Assembly (NCBI GenBank): GCA_037893245.1
Contig: JBAIAA010000606.1
Location: 620,001-684,000, forward strand
Source of the DNA: Crossaster papposus
Taxonomy: Eukaryota; Echinodermata; Asteroidea; Velatida; Solasteridae
Reading direction: 5' to 3'
DNA length: 64,000 nucleotides
Shown: piece by piece, positions 24,801 through 38,148 of the stretch
How positions within the stretch are numbered: the first letter of the stretch is position 1
Layout: every line of letters starts with the position of its first letter
Notes under the pieces: generated by a model
The model's database searches: none
The model's input: the letters and a program-made list of their open reading frames with translations, nothing else
What the model was told of the DNA's origin: nothing
Translations under genes and position numbers: made by a program

Positions 24801-27800
24801 AGATGTCGAGCTGGTGAAAGTCTCTTCATTCTCGAACAAAGTTGAGGTTCGCAGCTCAGATATAAGTCGAGAAAATTATCCTCATTCGCAGCAATGTTTT
24901 CTTATGTGTATCTATGTACACGTGTATTGCCGCACTGGCCTATGTCGCCAGTGCCCTGACTCATGAGTCTCACAGTTTGGGTTCTTTCAATTGTGAAATT
25001 TGGCAATATTTTGGCTTAGATGTCGAGCTGGAGAGTGTCTCTTCATTCTCGAACAACGTTGAGGTTCGCAGCTAAGATATAAGTCGAGAAAATTATCCTC
25101 ATTCGCAGCCACCTTTTCTTATGTGTATGTTTATACACGTGTATTGCCGCATTGGCCTATGCCGCCAGTGCCCTGACGCATGAGTCTCACAGTTTGGGTT
25201 CTTTCCAGTGAGAAATTTGGCAATATTTTGGCTCAGATGTCGAGCTGGTGAAAGTCTCTTCATTCTCGAACAACGTTGATGTTTGCAGCTAAGATATAAG
25301 TCGAGAAAATTATCCTCATTCGCAGCCACTTTTTGTTATGTGTATGTTTGTACACGTGTATTGCCGCATAGGCCTATGCCGCCAGTGGCCTGACGCATGA
25401 GTCTCACGGTTTGGGTTTTTTACAGTGAGAAATTTGGCAATATTTTGGCTCAGATGTCGAGCTGGTGAAAGTCTCTTCATTCTCGAACAACGTTGAGGTT
25501 TGCAGCTAAGATATAAGTCGAGAAAATTATCCTCATTCCCAGCCACCTTTTCTGATGTGTATGTTTGTACACGTGTATTGCCGCATAGGCCTATGCCGCC
25601 AGTGGCCTGACGCATGAGTCTCACGGTTTGAGTTTTTTCCAGTGAGAAATTTGGCAATATTTTGGCTCAGATGTCGAGATAGTGAGTGTCTCTTCATTCT
25701 CGAACCAAGTTGAGGTTCGCAGCTCAGATATAAGTCGAGAAAAGTATCCTCATTCGCAGCAATGTTTTCTGATGTGTATCTATGTACACGTGTATTGCCG
25801 CACTGGCCTATGTCGCCAGTGCCCTGACTCATGAGTCTCACAGTTTTGGTTCTTTCCATTGAGAAATTTGGCAATATTTTGGCTCAGATGTCGAGCTGGA
25901 GAGTGTCTCTTCATTCTCGAACAACGTTGAGGTTCGCAGCTCAGATACAGGTCGAGAAAATTATCCTCATTCGCAGCCATGTTTTCTTATGTGTTTCTAT
26001 GTACACGTGTATTGCCGCATTGGCCTATGCCGCCAGTTCCCTGACGCATGAGTCTCACAGTATGGGTTCTTTATATTGAGAAATTTGGCAATATTTTGGC
26101 TCAGATGTCGAGCTGGTGAGTGTCTCTTCATTCTCGAACAACGTTGAGGTTCGCAGCTCAAATATAAGTCGTGAAAATTATCCTCATTCGCAGCCACCTT
26201 TTCTGATGTGTATGTTTGTACACTTGTATTGCCGCATAGGCCTATGCCGTCAGTGCACTGACGCATGGGTCTCACGGTTTGTTTTTTTTCAAGTGAGAAA
26301 TTTGGCAATATTTTAGCTCCGATGTTGAGCTGGTGAGTGTCTCTTCATTCTCGAACAACGTTGAGGTTCGCAGCTCAGATATAAGTCGAGAACATTATCC
26401 TCATTCGCAGCCATGTTTTCTTATGTGTATCTATGTACACGTGTATTGCCGCATTGGCCTAGGTCCCCAGTGCCCTGACGCATGAGTCTTACAGTTTGGG
26501 TTTTTTCCATTGAGAAATTTGGCAAAATGTTGGCTCAGATGTGGAGCTGGTGAGTGTCTCTTCATATTCAAACAACGTTGAGGTTCGCAGCTAAGATATA
26601 AGTCGAGAAAATTATCCTCATTCGCAGCCACCTTTTCTTATGTGTATGTTTATACACGTGTATTGCCGCATTGGCCTATGCCGCCAGTGCCCTGACGCAT
26701 GAGTCTCACAGTTTGGGTTCTTTCCAGTGAGAAATTTGGCAATATTTTGGCTCAGATGTCGAGCTGGTGAAAGTCTCTTCATTCTCGAACAACGTTGATG
26801 TTTGCAGCTAAGATATAAGTCGAGAAAATTATCCTCATTCGCAGCCACTTTTTGTTATGTGTATGTTTGTACACGTGTATTGCCGCATAGGCCTATGCCG
26901 CCAGTGGCCTGACGCATGAGTCTCACGGTTTGGGTTTTTTACAGTGAGAAATTTGGCAATATTTTGGCTCAGATGTCGAGCTGGTGAAAGTCTCTTCATT
27001 CTCGAACAACGTTGAGGTTTGCAGCTAAGATATAAGTCGAGAAAATTATCCTCATTCGCAGCCACCTTTTCTGATGTGTATGTTTGTACACGTGTATTGC
27101 CGCATAGGCCTATGCCGCCAGTGGCCTGACGCATGAGTCTCACGGTTTGAGTTTTTTCCAGTGAGAAATTTGGCAATATTTTGGCTCAGATGTCGAGATA
27201 GTGAGTGTCTCTTCATTCTCGAACCAAGTTGAGGTTCGCAGCTCAGATATAAGTCGAGAAAAGTATCCTCATTCGCAGCAATGTTTTCTGATGTGTATCT
27301 ATGTACACGTGTATTGCCGCACTGGCCTATGTCGCCAGTGCCCTGACTCATGAGTCTCACAGTTTTGGTTCTTTCCATTGAGAAATTTGGCAATATTTTG
27401 GCTCAGATGTCGAGCTGGAGAGTGTCTCTTCATTCTCGAACAACGTTGAGGTTCGCAGCTCAGATACAGGTCGAGAAAATTATCCTCATTCGCAGCCATG
27501 TTTTCTTATGTGTTTCTATGTACACGTGTATTGCCGCATTGGCCTATGCCGCCAGTTCCCTGACGCATGAGTCTCACAGTATGGGTTCTTTATATTGAGA
27601 AATTTGGCAATATTTTGGCTCAGATGTCGAGCTGGTGAGTGTCTCTTCATTCTCGAACAACGTTGAGGTTCGCAGCTCAAATATAAGTCGAGAAAATTAT
27701 CCTCATTCGCAGCCACCTTTTCTGATGTGTATGTTTGTACACTTGTATTGCCGCATAGGCCTATGCCGTCAGTGCACTGACGCATGGGTCTCACGGTTTG

Positions 27801-28272
27801 TTTTTTTTCAAGTGAGAAATTTGGCAATATTTTAGCTCCGATGTTGAGCTGGTGAGTGTCTCTTCATTCTCGAACAACGTTGAGGTTCGCAGCTCAGATA
27901 TAAGTCGAGAACATTATCCTCATTCGCAGCCATGTTTTCTTATGTGTATCTATGTACACGTGTATTGCCGCATTGGCCTAGGTCCCCAGTGCCCTGACGC
28001 ATGAGTCTTACAGTTTGGGTTTTTTCCATTGAGAAATTTGGCAAAATGTTGGCTCAGATGTTGAGCTGGTGAGTGTCTCTTCATATTCAAACAACGTTGA
28101 GGTTCGCAGCTCAAATATAAGTCGAGAAAATTATCCTCATTCGCAGCCATGTTTTCTTATATGTATCTATGTACACGTGTATTGCCGCATTGGCCTATGT
28201 CGCCAGTGCCCTGACGCATGAGTCTCACAGTTTGGGTTCTTTCCATTGAGAAATTTGGCAATATTATGGCTC
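24801..28272 (+). repeat. Seven-monomer tandem duplication (1519 bp) and flanking monomers
   Basis: About 25060-26580 and 26580-28100 match at a shift of 1519 bp (7 x 217). The block includes the same module start as copies A, B and C (at 25831 and 27350). The word ATGTGGAGCTGG near 24370 and 26540 also links this block to the start of C at a shift of 2170 bp (10 x 217). Bases 24801-25060 and 28100-28272 are ordinary monomers joining the blocks. Confidence 0.82.
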
Positions 28273-28706
28273 AGATGTCGAGCTGGTGAAAGTCTCTTCA
28301 TTCTCGAACAAAGTTGAGGTTCGCAGCTCAGATATAAGTCGAGAAAATTATCCTCATTCGCAGCAATGTTTTCTTATGTGTATCTATGTACACGTGTATT
28401 GCCGCACTGGCCTATGTCGCCAGTGCCCTGACTCATGAGTCTCACAGTTTGGGTTCATTCGATTGAGAAATTTGGCAATATTTTGGCTCAGATGTCGAGC
28501 TGGTGAAAGTCTCTTCATTCTCGAACAAAGTTGAGGTTCGCAGCTCAGATATAAGTCGAGAAAATTATCCTCATTCGCAGCAATGTTTTCTTATGTGTAT
28601 CTATGTACACGTGTATTGCCGCACTGGCCTATGTCGCCAGTGCCCTGACTCATGAGTCTCACAGTTTGGGTTCTTTCCATTGAGAAATTTGGCAATATTT
28701 TGGCTT
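28273..28706 (+). repeat. Adjacent single-monomer duplication
   Basis: Bases 28273-28458 and 28490-28675 read identically at a shift of exactly 217 bp, although typical adjacent monomers differ at many sites. Both carry the GTGAAAG and GAACAAAGTTGAGG variants and the GCAATG class marker. This is the smallest-scale recent duplication in the window, of one unit. Confidence 0.85.
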
Positions 28707-31599
28707 AGATGTCGGGCTGGAGAGTGTCTCTTCATTCTCGAACAACATTGAGGTTCGCAGCTCAAATATAAGTCGAGAAAATTATCCTCATTCGCAGCCA
28801 CCTTTTCTGATGTGTATGTTTTTACACTTGTATTGCCGCATAGGCCTATGCCGTCAGTGCCCTGACGCATGGGTCTCACGGTTTGGGTTTTTTTACAGTG
28901 AGAAATTTGGAAATATTTTGGCTCCGATGTCGAGCTGGTGAGTGTCTCTTCATTCTCGAACGACGTTGAGGTTCGCAGCTCGGATATAAGTCGAGAAAAT
29001 TATCCTCATTCGCAGCCACCTTTTCTGATGTGTATGTTTTTACACTTGTATTGCCGCATAGGCCTATGCCGTCAGTGCCCTGACGCATGGGTCTCACGGT
29101 TTGGGTTTTTTCCAGTAAGAAATTTGGCAATATTTTGGCTCAGATGTTGAGCTGGTGAGTGTCTCTTCATTTTCAAACAACGTTGAGGTTTGCAGCTCAG
29201 ATATAAGTCGAGAAAAGTATCCTCATTCGCAGCAATGTTTTCTTATGTGTATATATGTACACGTGTATTGCCGCACTAGCCTATGTCGCCAGTGCCCTGA
29301 CTCATGAGTCTCACAGTTTGGGTTCTTTCAATTGAGAAATTTGGCAATATTTTGGCTTAGATGTCGAGCTGGAGAGTGTCTCTTCATTCTCGAACAACGT
29401 TGAGGTTCGCAGCTAAGATATAAGTCGAGAAAATTATCCTCATTCGCAGCCACTTTTTGTTATGTGTATGTTTGTACACGTGTATTGCCGCATAGGCCTA
29501 TGCCGCCAGTGGCCTGACGCATGAGTCTCACGGTTTGGGTTTTTTTACAGTGAGAAATTTGGCAATATTTTGGCTCAGATGTCGAGCTGGTGAAAGTCTC
29601 TTCATTCTCGAACAACGTTGAGGTTTGCAGCTAAGATATAAGTCGATAAAATTATCCTCATTCGCAGCCACCTTTTCTGATGTGTATGTTTGTACACGTG
29701 TATTGCCGCATAGGCCTATGACGCCAGTGGCCTGACGCATGAGTCTCACGGTTTGAGTTTTTTCCAGTGAGAAATTTGGCAATATTTTGGCTCAGATGTC
29801 GAGATAGTGAGTGTCTCTTCATTCTCAAACCAAGTTGAGGTTCGCAGCTCAGATATAAGTCGAGAAAAGTATCCTCATTCGCAGCAATGTTTTCTGATGT
29901 GTATCTATGTACACGTGTATTGCCGCACTGGCCTATGTCGCCAGTGCCCTGACTCATGAGTCTCACGGTTTTGGTTCTTTCCATTGAGAAATTTGGCAAT
30001 ATTTTGGCTCAGATGTCGAGCTGGAGAGTGTCTCTTCATTCTTGAACAACGTTGAGGTTCGCAGCTCAGATACAGGTCGAGAAAATTATCCTCATTCGCA
30101 GCCATGTTTTCTTATGTGTTTCTATGTACACGTGTGTTGCCGCATTGGCCTATGCCGCCAGTTCCCTGACGCATGAGTCTCACAGTATGGGTTCTTTATA
30201 TTGAGAAATTTGGCAATATTTTGGCTCAGATGTCGAGCTGGCGAGTGTCTCTTCATTCTCGAACAACGTTGAGGTTCGCAGCTCAAATATAAGTCGAGAA
30301 AATTATCCTCATTCGCAGCCACCTTTTCTGATGTGTATGTTTGTACACTTGTATTGCCGCATAGGCCTATGCCGTCAGTGCACTGACGCATGGGTCTCAC
30401 GGTTTGTTTTTTTTCAAGTGAGAAATTTGGCAATATTTTAGCTCCGATGTTGAGCTGGTGAGTGTCTCTTCATTCTCGAACAACGTTGAGGTTCGCAGCT
30501 CAGATATAAGTCGAGAACATTATCCTCATTCGCAGCCATGTTTTCTTATGTGTATCTATGTACACGTGTATTGCCGCATTGGCCTAGGTCCCCAGTGCCC
30601 TGACGCATGAGTCTTACAGTTTGGGTTTTTTCCATTGAGAAATTTGGCACAATGTTGGCTCAGATGTTGAGCTGGTGAGTGTCTCTTCATATTCAAACAA
30701 CGTTGAGGTTCGCAGCTCAAATATAAGTCGAGAAAATTATCCTCATTCGCAGCCATGTTTTCTTATATGTATCTATGTACACGTGTATTGCCGCATTGGC
30801 CTATGTCGCCAGTGCCCTGACGCATGAGTCTCACAGTTTGGGTTCTTTCCATTGAGAAATTTGGCAATATTATGGCTCAGATGTTGAGCTGGAGAGTGTC
30901 TCTTCATTCTCAAACAACGTTGAGGTTTGCAGCTAAGATATAAGTCGAGAAAATTATCCTCATTCGCAGCCACCTTTTCTGATGTGTATGTTTGTACACG
31001 TGTATTGCCGCATAGGCCTATGCCGCCAGTGGCCTGACACATGAGTCTCACGGTTTGGGTTTTTTCAAGTGAGAAATTTGGCAATATTTTGGCTCAGATG
31101 TCGAGCTGGTGAAAGTCTCTTCATTCTCGAACAAAGTTGAGGTCCGCAGCTCAGATATAAGTCGAGAAAATTATCCTCATTCGCAGCAATGTTTTCTTAT
31201 GTGTATCTATGTACACGTGTATTGCCGCACTGGCCTATGTCGCCAGTGCCCTGACTCATGAGTCTCACAGTTTGGGTTCTTTCCATTGAGAAATTTGGCA
31301 ATATTTTGGCTTAGATGTCGAGCTGGAGAGTGTCTCTTCATTCTCGAACAACGTTGAGGTTCGCAGCTAAGATATAAGTCGAGAAAATTATGCTCATTCG
31401 CAGCCACCTTTTCTTATGTGTATGTTTATACACGTGTATTGCCGCATTGGCCTATGCCGCCAGTGCCCTGACGCATGAGTCTCACAGTTTGGGTTCTTTC
31501 CATTGAGAAATTTGGCAATAGTTTGGCTCAGATGTCGAGCTGGTGAGAGTCTCTTTATTCTCGAACAACATTGAGGTTCGCAGCTCAAATATAAGTCGA
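28707..31599 (+). repeat. Mosaic monomers reusing modules of copies A to C
   Basis: This stretch holds no gene. About 28870-29150 matches 9990-10260 and 22360-22640 in sequence class. About 29650-30760 matches 25530-26640 at a shift of 4125 bp, and about 29956-31100 matches 23661-24800 at a shift of 6295 bp. The segment is thus another rearranged copy of the module that begins copy C, flanked by monomers of the class with TTTTTACACTTG. Confidence 0.8.
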
Positions 31600-33337
31600 G
31601 AAAATTATCCTCATTCGCAGCCACCTTTTCTGATGTGTATGTTTTTACACTTGTATTGCCGCATAGGCCTATGCCGTCAGTGCCCTGACGCATGGGTCTC
31701 ACGGTTTGGGTTTTTTTACAGTGAGAAATTTGGCAATATTTTGGCTCTGATGTCGAGCTGGTGAGTGTCTCTTCATTCTCGAACAACGTTGAGGTTCGCA
31801 GCTCGGATATAAGTCGAGAAAATTATCCTCATTCGCAGCCACCTTTTCTGATGTGTATGTTTTTACACTTGTATTGCCGCATAGGCCTATGCCGTCAGTG
31901 CCCTGACGCATGGGTCTCACGGTTTGGGTTTTTTCCAGTAAGAAATTTGGCAATATTTTGGCTCAGATGTTGAGCTGGTGAGTGTCTCTTCATTTTCAAA
32001 CAACGTTGAGGTTTGCAGCTCAGATATAAGTCGAGAAAAGTATCCTCATTCGCAGCAATGTTTTCTTATGTGTATATATGTACACGTGTATTGCCGCACT
32101 AGCCTATGTCGCCAGTGCCCTGACTCATGAGTCTCACAGTTTGGGTTCTTTCAATTGAGAAATTTGGCAATATTTTGGCTTAGATGTCGAGCTGGAGAGT
32201 GTCTCTTCATTCTCGAACAACGTTGAGGTTCGCAGCTAAGATATAAGTCGAGAAAATTATCCTCATTCGCAGCCACCTTTTCTTATGTGTATGTTTGTAC
32301 ACGTGTATTGCCACATTGGCCTATGCCGCCAGTGCCCTGACGCATGAGTCTCACAGTTTGGGTTCTTTCTATTGAGAAATTTGGCAATATTTTGGCTCCG
32401 ATGTCGAGCTGGTGAGTGTCTCTTTATTCTCAAACAACGTTGAGGTTCGAAGCTCAAATATAAGTCGAGAAAATTATCCTCATTCGCAGCCACCTTTTCT
32501 GATGTGTATGTTTTTACACTTGTATTGCCGCATAGGCCTATGCCGTCAGTGCCCTGACGCATGGGTCTCACGGTTTGGGTTTTTTTACAGTGAGAAATTT
32601 GGCAATATTTTGGCTCCGATGTCGAGCTGGTGAGTGTCTCTTCATTCTCGAACAACGCTGAGGTTCGCAGCTCGGATATAAGTCGAGAAAATTATCCTCA
32701 TTCGCAGCCACCTTTTCTGATGTGTATGTTTTTACACTTGTATTGCCGCATAGGCCTATGCCGTCAGTGCCCTGACGCATGGGTCTCACTGTTTGGGTTT
32801 TTTCCAGTAAGAAATTTGGCAATATTTTGGCTCAGATGTTGAGCTGGTGAGTGTTTCTTCATTTTCAAACAACGTTGAGGTTTGCAGCTCAGATATAAGT
32901 CGAGAAAAGTATCCTCATTCGCAGCAATGTTTTCTTATGTGTATATATGTACACGTGTATTGCCGCACTAGCCTATGTCGCCAGTGCCCTGACTCATGAG
33001 TCTCACAGTTTGGGTTCTTTCAATTGAGAAATTTGGCAATATTTTGGCTTAGATGTCGAGCTGGAGAGTGTCTCTTCATTCTCGAACAACGTTGAGGTTC
33101 GCAGCTAAGATATAAGTCGAGAAAATTATCCTCATTCGCACCCACCTTTTCTTATGTGTATGTTTGTACACGTGTATTGCCGCATTGGCCTATGCCGCCA
33201 GTGCCCTGACGCATGAGTCTCACAGTTTGGGTTCTTTCTATTGAGAAATTTGGCAATATTTTGGCTCCGATGTCGAGCTGGTGAGTGTCTCTTTATTCTC
33301 AAACAACGTTGAGGTTCGCAGCTCAAATATAAGTCGA
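31600..33337 (+). repeat. Four-monomer tandem duplication, 869 bp
   Basis: About 31600-32468 and 32469-33337 match at a shift of 869 bp (4 x 217 plus 1, the extra base lying in a T run). Each half contains two monomers with TTTTTACACTTG and CATGGGTCTCACGG, then one with ATATATGTACAC, then one with the CACCTTTTCTTATG marker. The same four-unit series appears near 9830-10790 and 22200-23160, so this is a local amplification of an older order. Confidence 0.8.
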
Positions 33338-35220
33338 GAAAATTATCCTCATTCGCAGCCACTTTTTGTTATGTGTATGTTTGTACACGTGTATTGCCGC
33401 ATTGGCCTATGTCGCCAGTGCCCTGACGCATGAGTCTCACGGTTTGGGTTTTTTTCCAGTGAAAAATTTGGCAATATTTTGGCTCAGATGTTGAGCTGGT
33501 GAGTGTCTCTTCATTTTAAAACAACGTTGAGGTTTGCAGCAAAGATATAAGTCGAGAAAATTATCCTCATTCGCAGCCACGTTTTGTTATGTGTATGTTT
33601 GTACACGTGTATTGCCGCATTGGCCTATGTCGCCAGTGCCCTGACGCATGAGTCTCACAGTTTGGTTTTTTTCCAGTGAGAAATTTGGCAATAATTTGGC
33701 TCAGATGTCGAGCTGGTGAAAGTCTCTTCATTCTCGAACAAAGTTGAGGTTCGCAGCTCAGATATAAGTCGAGAAAATTATCCTCATTCGCAGCAATGTT
33801 TTCTTATGTGTATCTATGTACACGTGTATTGCCGCACTGGCCTATGTCGCCAGTGCCCTGACTCATGAGTCTCACAGTTTGGGTTCTTTCCATTGAAACA
33901 TTTGGCAATATTTTGGCTTAGATGTCGAGCTGGAGAGTGTCTCTTTATTCTCGAACAACGTTGAGGTTCGCAGCTAAGATATAAGTCGAGAAAATTATCC
34001 TCATTCGCAGCCACCTTTTCTTATGTGTATGTTTGTACACGTGTATTGCCGCATTGGCCTATGCGGCCAGTGTCCTGACGCATGAGTCTCACGGTTTGGG
34101 TTCTTTCTATTGAGAAATTTGGCACTATTTTGGCTCCGATGTCGAGCTGGTGAGTGTCTCTTCATTCTCGAACAACGTTGAGGTTCGCAGCTCATAAGTC
34201 GAGATAATTATCCTCATTCGCAGCCATGTTTTCTTATGTGTATCTATGTACACGTGTATTGCCGCATTGGCCTATGTCGCCAGTGCCCTGACGCATGAGT
34301 CTCACAGTTTAGGTTCTTTCCATTGAGAAATTTGGCAATATTTTGGCTCAGATGTCGAGCTGGTTAGTGTCTCTTCATTCTCGAACAACGTTGAGGTTCC
34401 CAGCTAAGATAAAAGTCGAGAAAATTAAGCTCATTCGCAGCCATGTTTTCTTATATGTATATATGTACACGTGTATTGCCGCATTGGCCTATGTCGCCAG
34501 TGCCCTGACGCATGAGTCTCGCAGTTTGTGTTCTTTCCATTGAGAAATGTGGCAATATTATGGCTCAGATGTTGAGCTGGAGAGTGTCTCTTCATTCTCG
34601 AACAACGTTGAGGTTTGCAGCTAAGATATAAGTCGAGAAAATTATCCTCATTCGCAGCCACCTGTTCTGATGTGTATGTTTGTACACGTGTATTGCCGCA
34701 TAGGCCTATGCCGCCAGTGGCCTGACGCATGAGTCTCACGGTTTGAGTTTTTTCCAGTGAGAAATTTGGCAATATTTTGGCTCAGATGTCGAGCTAGTGA
34801 GTGTCTCTTCATTCTCGAACAAAGTTGAGGTTCGCAGCTCAGAAATAAGTCGAGAAAATTATCCTCATTCGCAGCAATGTTTTCTGATGTGTATCTATGT
34901 ACACGTGTATTGCCGCACTGGCCTATGTCGCCAGTGCCCTGACTCATGAGTCTCACAGTTTTGGTTCTTTCCATTAAGAAATGTGGCAATATTTTGGCTC
35001 AGATGTCGAGCTGGAGAGTGTCTCTTCATTCTCGAACAACGTTGAGGTTCGCAGCTCAGATACAGGTCGAGAAAATTATCCTCATTCACAGCCATGTTTT
35101 CTTATGTGTTTCTATGTACACGTGTATTGCCGCATTGGCCTATGCCGCCAGTTCCCTGACGCATGAGTCTCACAGTATGGGTTCTTTATATTGAGAAATT
35201 TGGCAATATTTTGGCTCAGA
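32850..35220 (+). repeat. Dispersed module E, copy 1 (contains a 213-bp monomer)
   Basis: This module matches about 38055-40212 (shift 5205, then 4992) and about 47830-49790 (shift 14978, then 14982). Diagnostic features are TTTTAAAACAACG near 33515, GCCACGTTTTG near 33578, TGCGGCCAGTG near 34063 and TCTCGCAGTTTGTG near 34517. The monomer at 34112-34324 is 213 bp because four bases are missing at CTCATAAGTCG (near 34190). Copy 2 lacks this whole monomer and copy 3 has it at full length, which explains the offset changes exactly. Confidence 0.85.
34112..34324 (+). repeat. Monomer with a 4-bp internal deletion (213 bp)
   Basis: The distance between successive GAGAAATTTGG anchors is 213 bp instead of 217. 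The text reads GCAGCTCATAAGTCG where the equivalent unit near 49160 reads GCAGCTCAAATATAAGTCG, so four bases of the AT-rich motif are missing. It is a length variant only, with no other disturbance. Confidence 0.9.
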
Positions 35221-35544
35221 TGTCGAGCTGGTGAGTATGTCTTCATTCTCGAACAACGTTGAGGTTCGCAGCTCAGATATAAGTCGAGAAAATTATCCTC
35301 ATTCGCAGCCATGTTTTCTTATGTGTATGTTTGTACACTTGTATTGCCGCATAGGCCTATGCCGCCAGTGCCCTGACGCATGGGTCTCACGGTTTGGGTT
35401 CTTTCCAGTGAGAAATTTGGAAAAATTTTGGCTCAGATGTTGAGCTGGTGAGTGTCTCTTCATATTCAAACAACGTTGAGGTTCGCAGCTCAGATATAAG
35501 TCGAGAAAATTATCCTCATTCGCAGCAATGTTTTGTTATGTGTA

Positions 35545-38148
35545 TCTATGTACACGTGTATTGCCGCACTGGCCTATGTCGCCAGTGCCCTGACTCATGA
35601 GTCTCACAGTTTGGGTTCTTTCCATTGAGAAATTTGGCAATATTTTGGCTTAGATGTCGAGCTGGAGAGTGTCTCTTCATTCTCGAACAACGTTGAGGTT
35701 CGCAGCTAAGATATAAGTCGAGAAAATTATCCTCATTCACAGCCACCTTTTCTTATGTGTATCTATGTACACGTGTATTGCCGCACTGGCCTATGTTGCC
35801 AGTGCCCTGACGCATGAGTCTCACAGTTTGGGTTCTTTCCATTGAGAAATTTGGCAATATTTTGGCTCGGATGTCGAGCTGGTGAGTGTCTCTTCATTCT
35901 CGAACAACGTTGAGGTTCGCAGCTCAGATATAAGTCGAGAAAATTATCCTCATTCGCAGCCACCTTTTCTGATGTGTATGTTTTTACACTTGTATTGCCG
36001 CATAGACCTATGCCGTCAGTGCCCTGACGCATGGGTCTCACGGTTTGGGTTTTTTCCAGTAAGAAATTTGGCAATATTTTGGCTCAGATGTTGAGCTGGT
36101 GAGTGTCTCTTCATTTTCAAACAACGTTGAGGTTTGCAGCTCAGATATAAGTCGAGAAAAGTATCCTCATTCGCAGCAATGTTTTCTTATGTGTATATAT
36201 GTACACGTGTATTGCCGCACTAGCCTATGTCGCCAGTGCCCTGACTCATGAGTCTCACAGTTTGGGTTCTTTCAATTGAGAAATTTGGCAATATTTTGGC
36301 TTAGATGTCGAGCTGGAGAGTGTCTCTTCATTCTCGAACAACGTTGAGGTTCGCAGCTAAGATATAAGTCGAGAAAATTATCCTCATTCGCAGCCACCTT
36401 TTCTTATGTGTATGTTTGTACACGTGTATTGCCGCATTGGCCTATGCCGCCAGTGCCCTGACGCATGAGTCTCACAGTTTGGGTTCTTTCTATTGAGAAA
36501 TTTGGCAATATTTTGGCTCCGATGTCGAGCTGGTGAGTGTCTCTTCATTCTCGAACAACGTTGAGGTTCGCAGCTCGGATATAAGTCAAGAAAATTATCC
36601 TCATTCGCAGCCACCTTTTCTGATGTGTATGTTTTTACACTTGTATTGCCGCATAGGCCTATGCCGTCAGTGCCCTGACGCATGGGTCTCACGGTTTGGG
36701 TTTTTTCCAGTAAGAAATTTGGCAATATTTTGGCTCAGATGTTGAGCTGGTGAATGTCTCTTCATTTTCAAACAACGTTGAGGTTTGCAGCTCAGATATA
36801 AGTCGAGAAAAGTATCCTCATTCGCAGCAATGTTTTCTTATGTGTATCTATGTACACGTGTATTGCCGCACTGGCCTATGTCGCCAGTGCCCTGACTCAT
36901 GAGTCTCACAGTTTGGGTTCTTTCCATTGAGAAATTTGGCAATATTTTGGCTTAGATGTCGAGCTGGAGAGTGTCTCTTCATTCTCGAACAACGTTGAGG
37001 TTCGCAGCTAAGATATAAGTCGAGAAAATTATCCTCATTCACAGCCACCTTTTCTTATGTGTATCTATGTACACGTGTATTGCCGCACTGGCCTATGTTG
37101 CCAGTGCCCTGACGCATGAGTCTCACAGTTTGGGTTCTTTCCATTGAGAAATTTGGCAATATTTTGGCTCAGATGTCGAGCTGGTGAGTGTCTCTTCATT
37201 CTCGAACAACGTTGAGGTTCGCAGCTCAGATATAAGTCGAGAAAATTATCCTCATTCGCAGCCACCTTTTCTGATGTGTATGTTTTTACACTTGTATTGC
37301 CGCATAGACCTATGCCGTCAGTGCCCTGACGCATGGGTCTCACGGTTTGGGTTTTTTCCAGTAAGAAATTTGGCAATATTTTGGCTCAGATGTTGAGCTG
37401 GTGAGTGTCTCTTCATTTTCAAACAACGTTGAGGTTTGCAGCTCAGATATAAGTCGAGAAAAGTATCCTCATTCGCAGCAATGTTTTCTTATGTGTATAT
37501 ATGTACACGTGTATTGCCGCACTAGCCTATGTCGCCAGTGCCCCGACTCATGAGTCTCACAGTTTGGGTTCTTTCAATTGAGAAATTTGGCAATATTTTG
37601 GCTTAGATGTCGAGCTGGAGAGTGTCTCTTCATTCTCGAACAACGTTGAGGTTCGCAGCTAAGATATAAGTCGAGAAAATTATCCTCATTCGCAGCCACC
37701 TTTTCTTATGTGTATGTTTGTACACGTGTATTGCCGCATTGGCCTATGCCGCCAGTGCCCTGACGCATGAGTCTCACAGTTTGGGTTCTTTCTATTGAGA
37801 AATTTGGCAATATTTTGGCTCCGATGTCGAGCTGGTGAGTGTCTCTTCATTCTCGAACAACGTTGAGGTTCGCAGCTCGGATATAAGTCAAGAAAATTAT
37901 CCTCATTCGCAGCCACCTTTTCTGATGTGTATGTTTTTACACTTGTATTGCCGCATAGGCCTATGCCGTCAGTGCCCTGACGCATGGGTCTCACGGTTTG
38001 GGTTTTTTCCAGTAAGAAATTTGGCAATATTTTGGCTCAGATGTTGAGCTGGTGAATGTCTCTTCATTTTCAAACAACGTTGAGGTTTGCAGCTCAGATA
38101 TAAGTCGAGAAAAGTATCCTCATTCGCAGCAATGTTTTCTTATGTGTA
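35545..38148 (+). repeat. Six-monomer tandem duplication, 1302 bp, very recent
   Basis: About 35545-36846 and 36847-38148 match at exactly 1302 bp (6 x 217). Over the stretches I compared, I saw only isolated differences: GGCTCGGATG near 35867 against GGCTCAGATG, and GCCCTGACTC near 36240 against GCCCCGACTC. Shared rare words include GTGAATGTCTC and ATAAGTCAAG. Divergence this low suggests one of the youngest events in the window. Confidence 0.88.
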
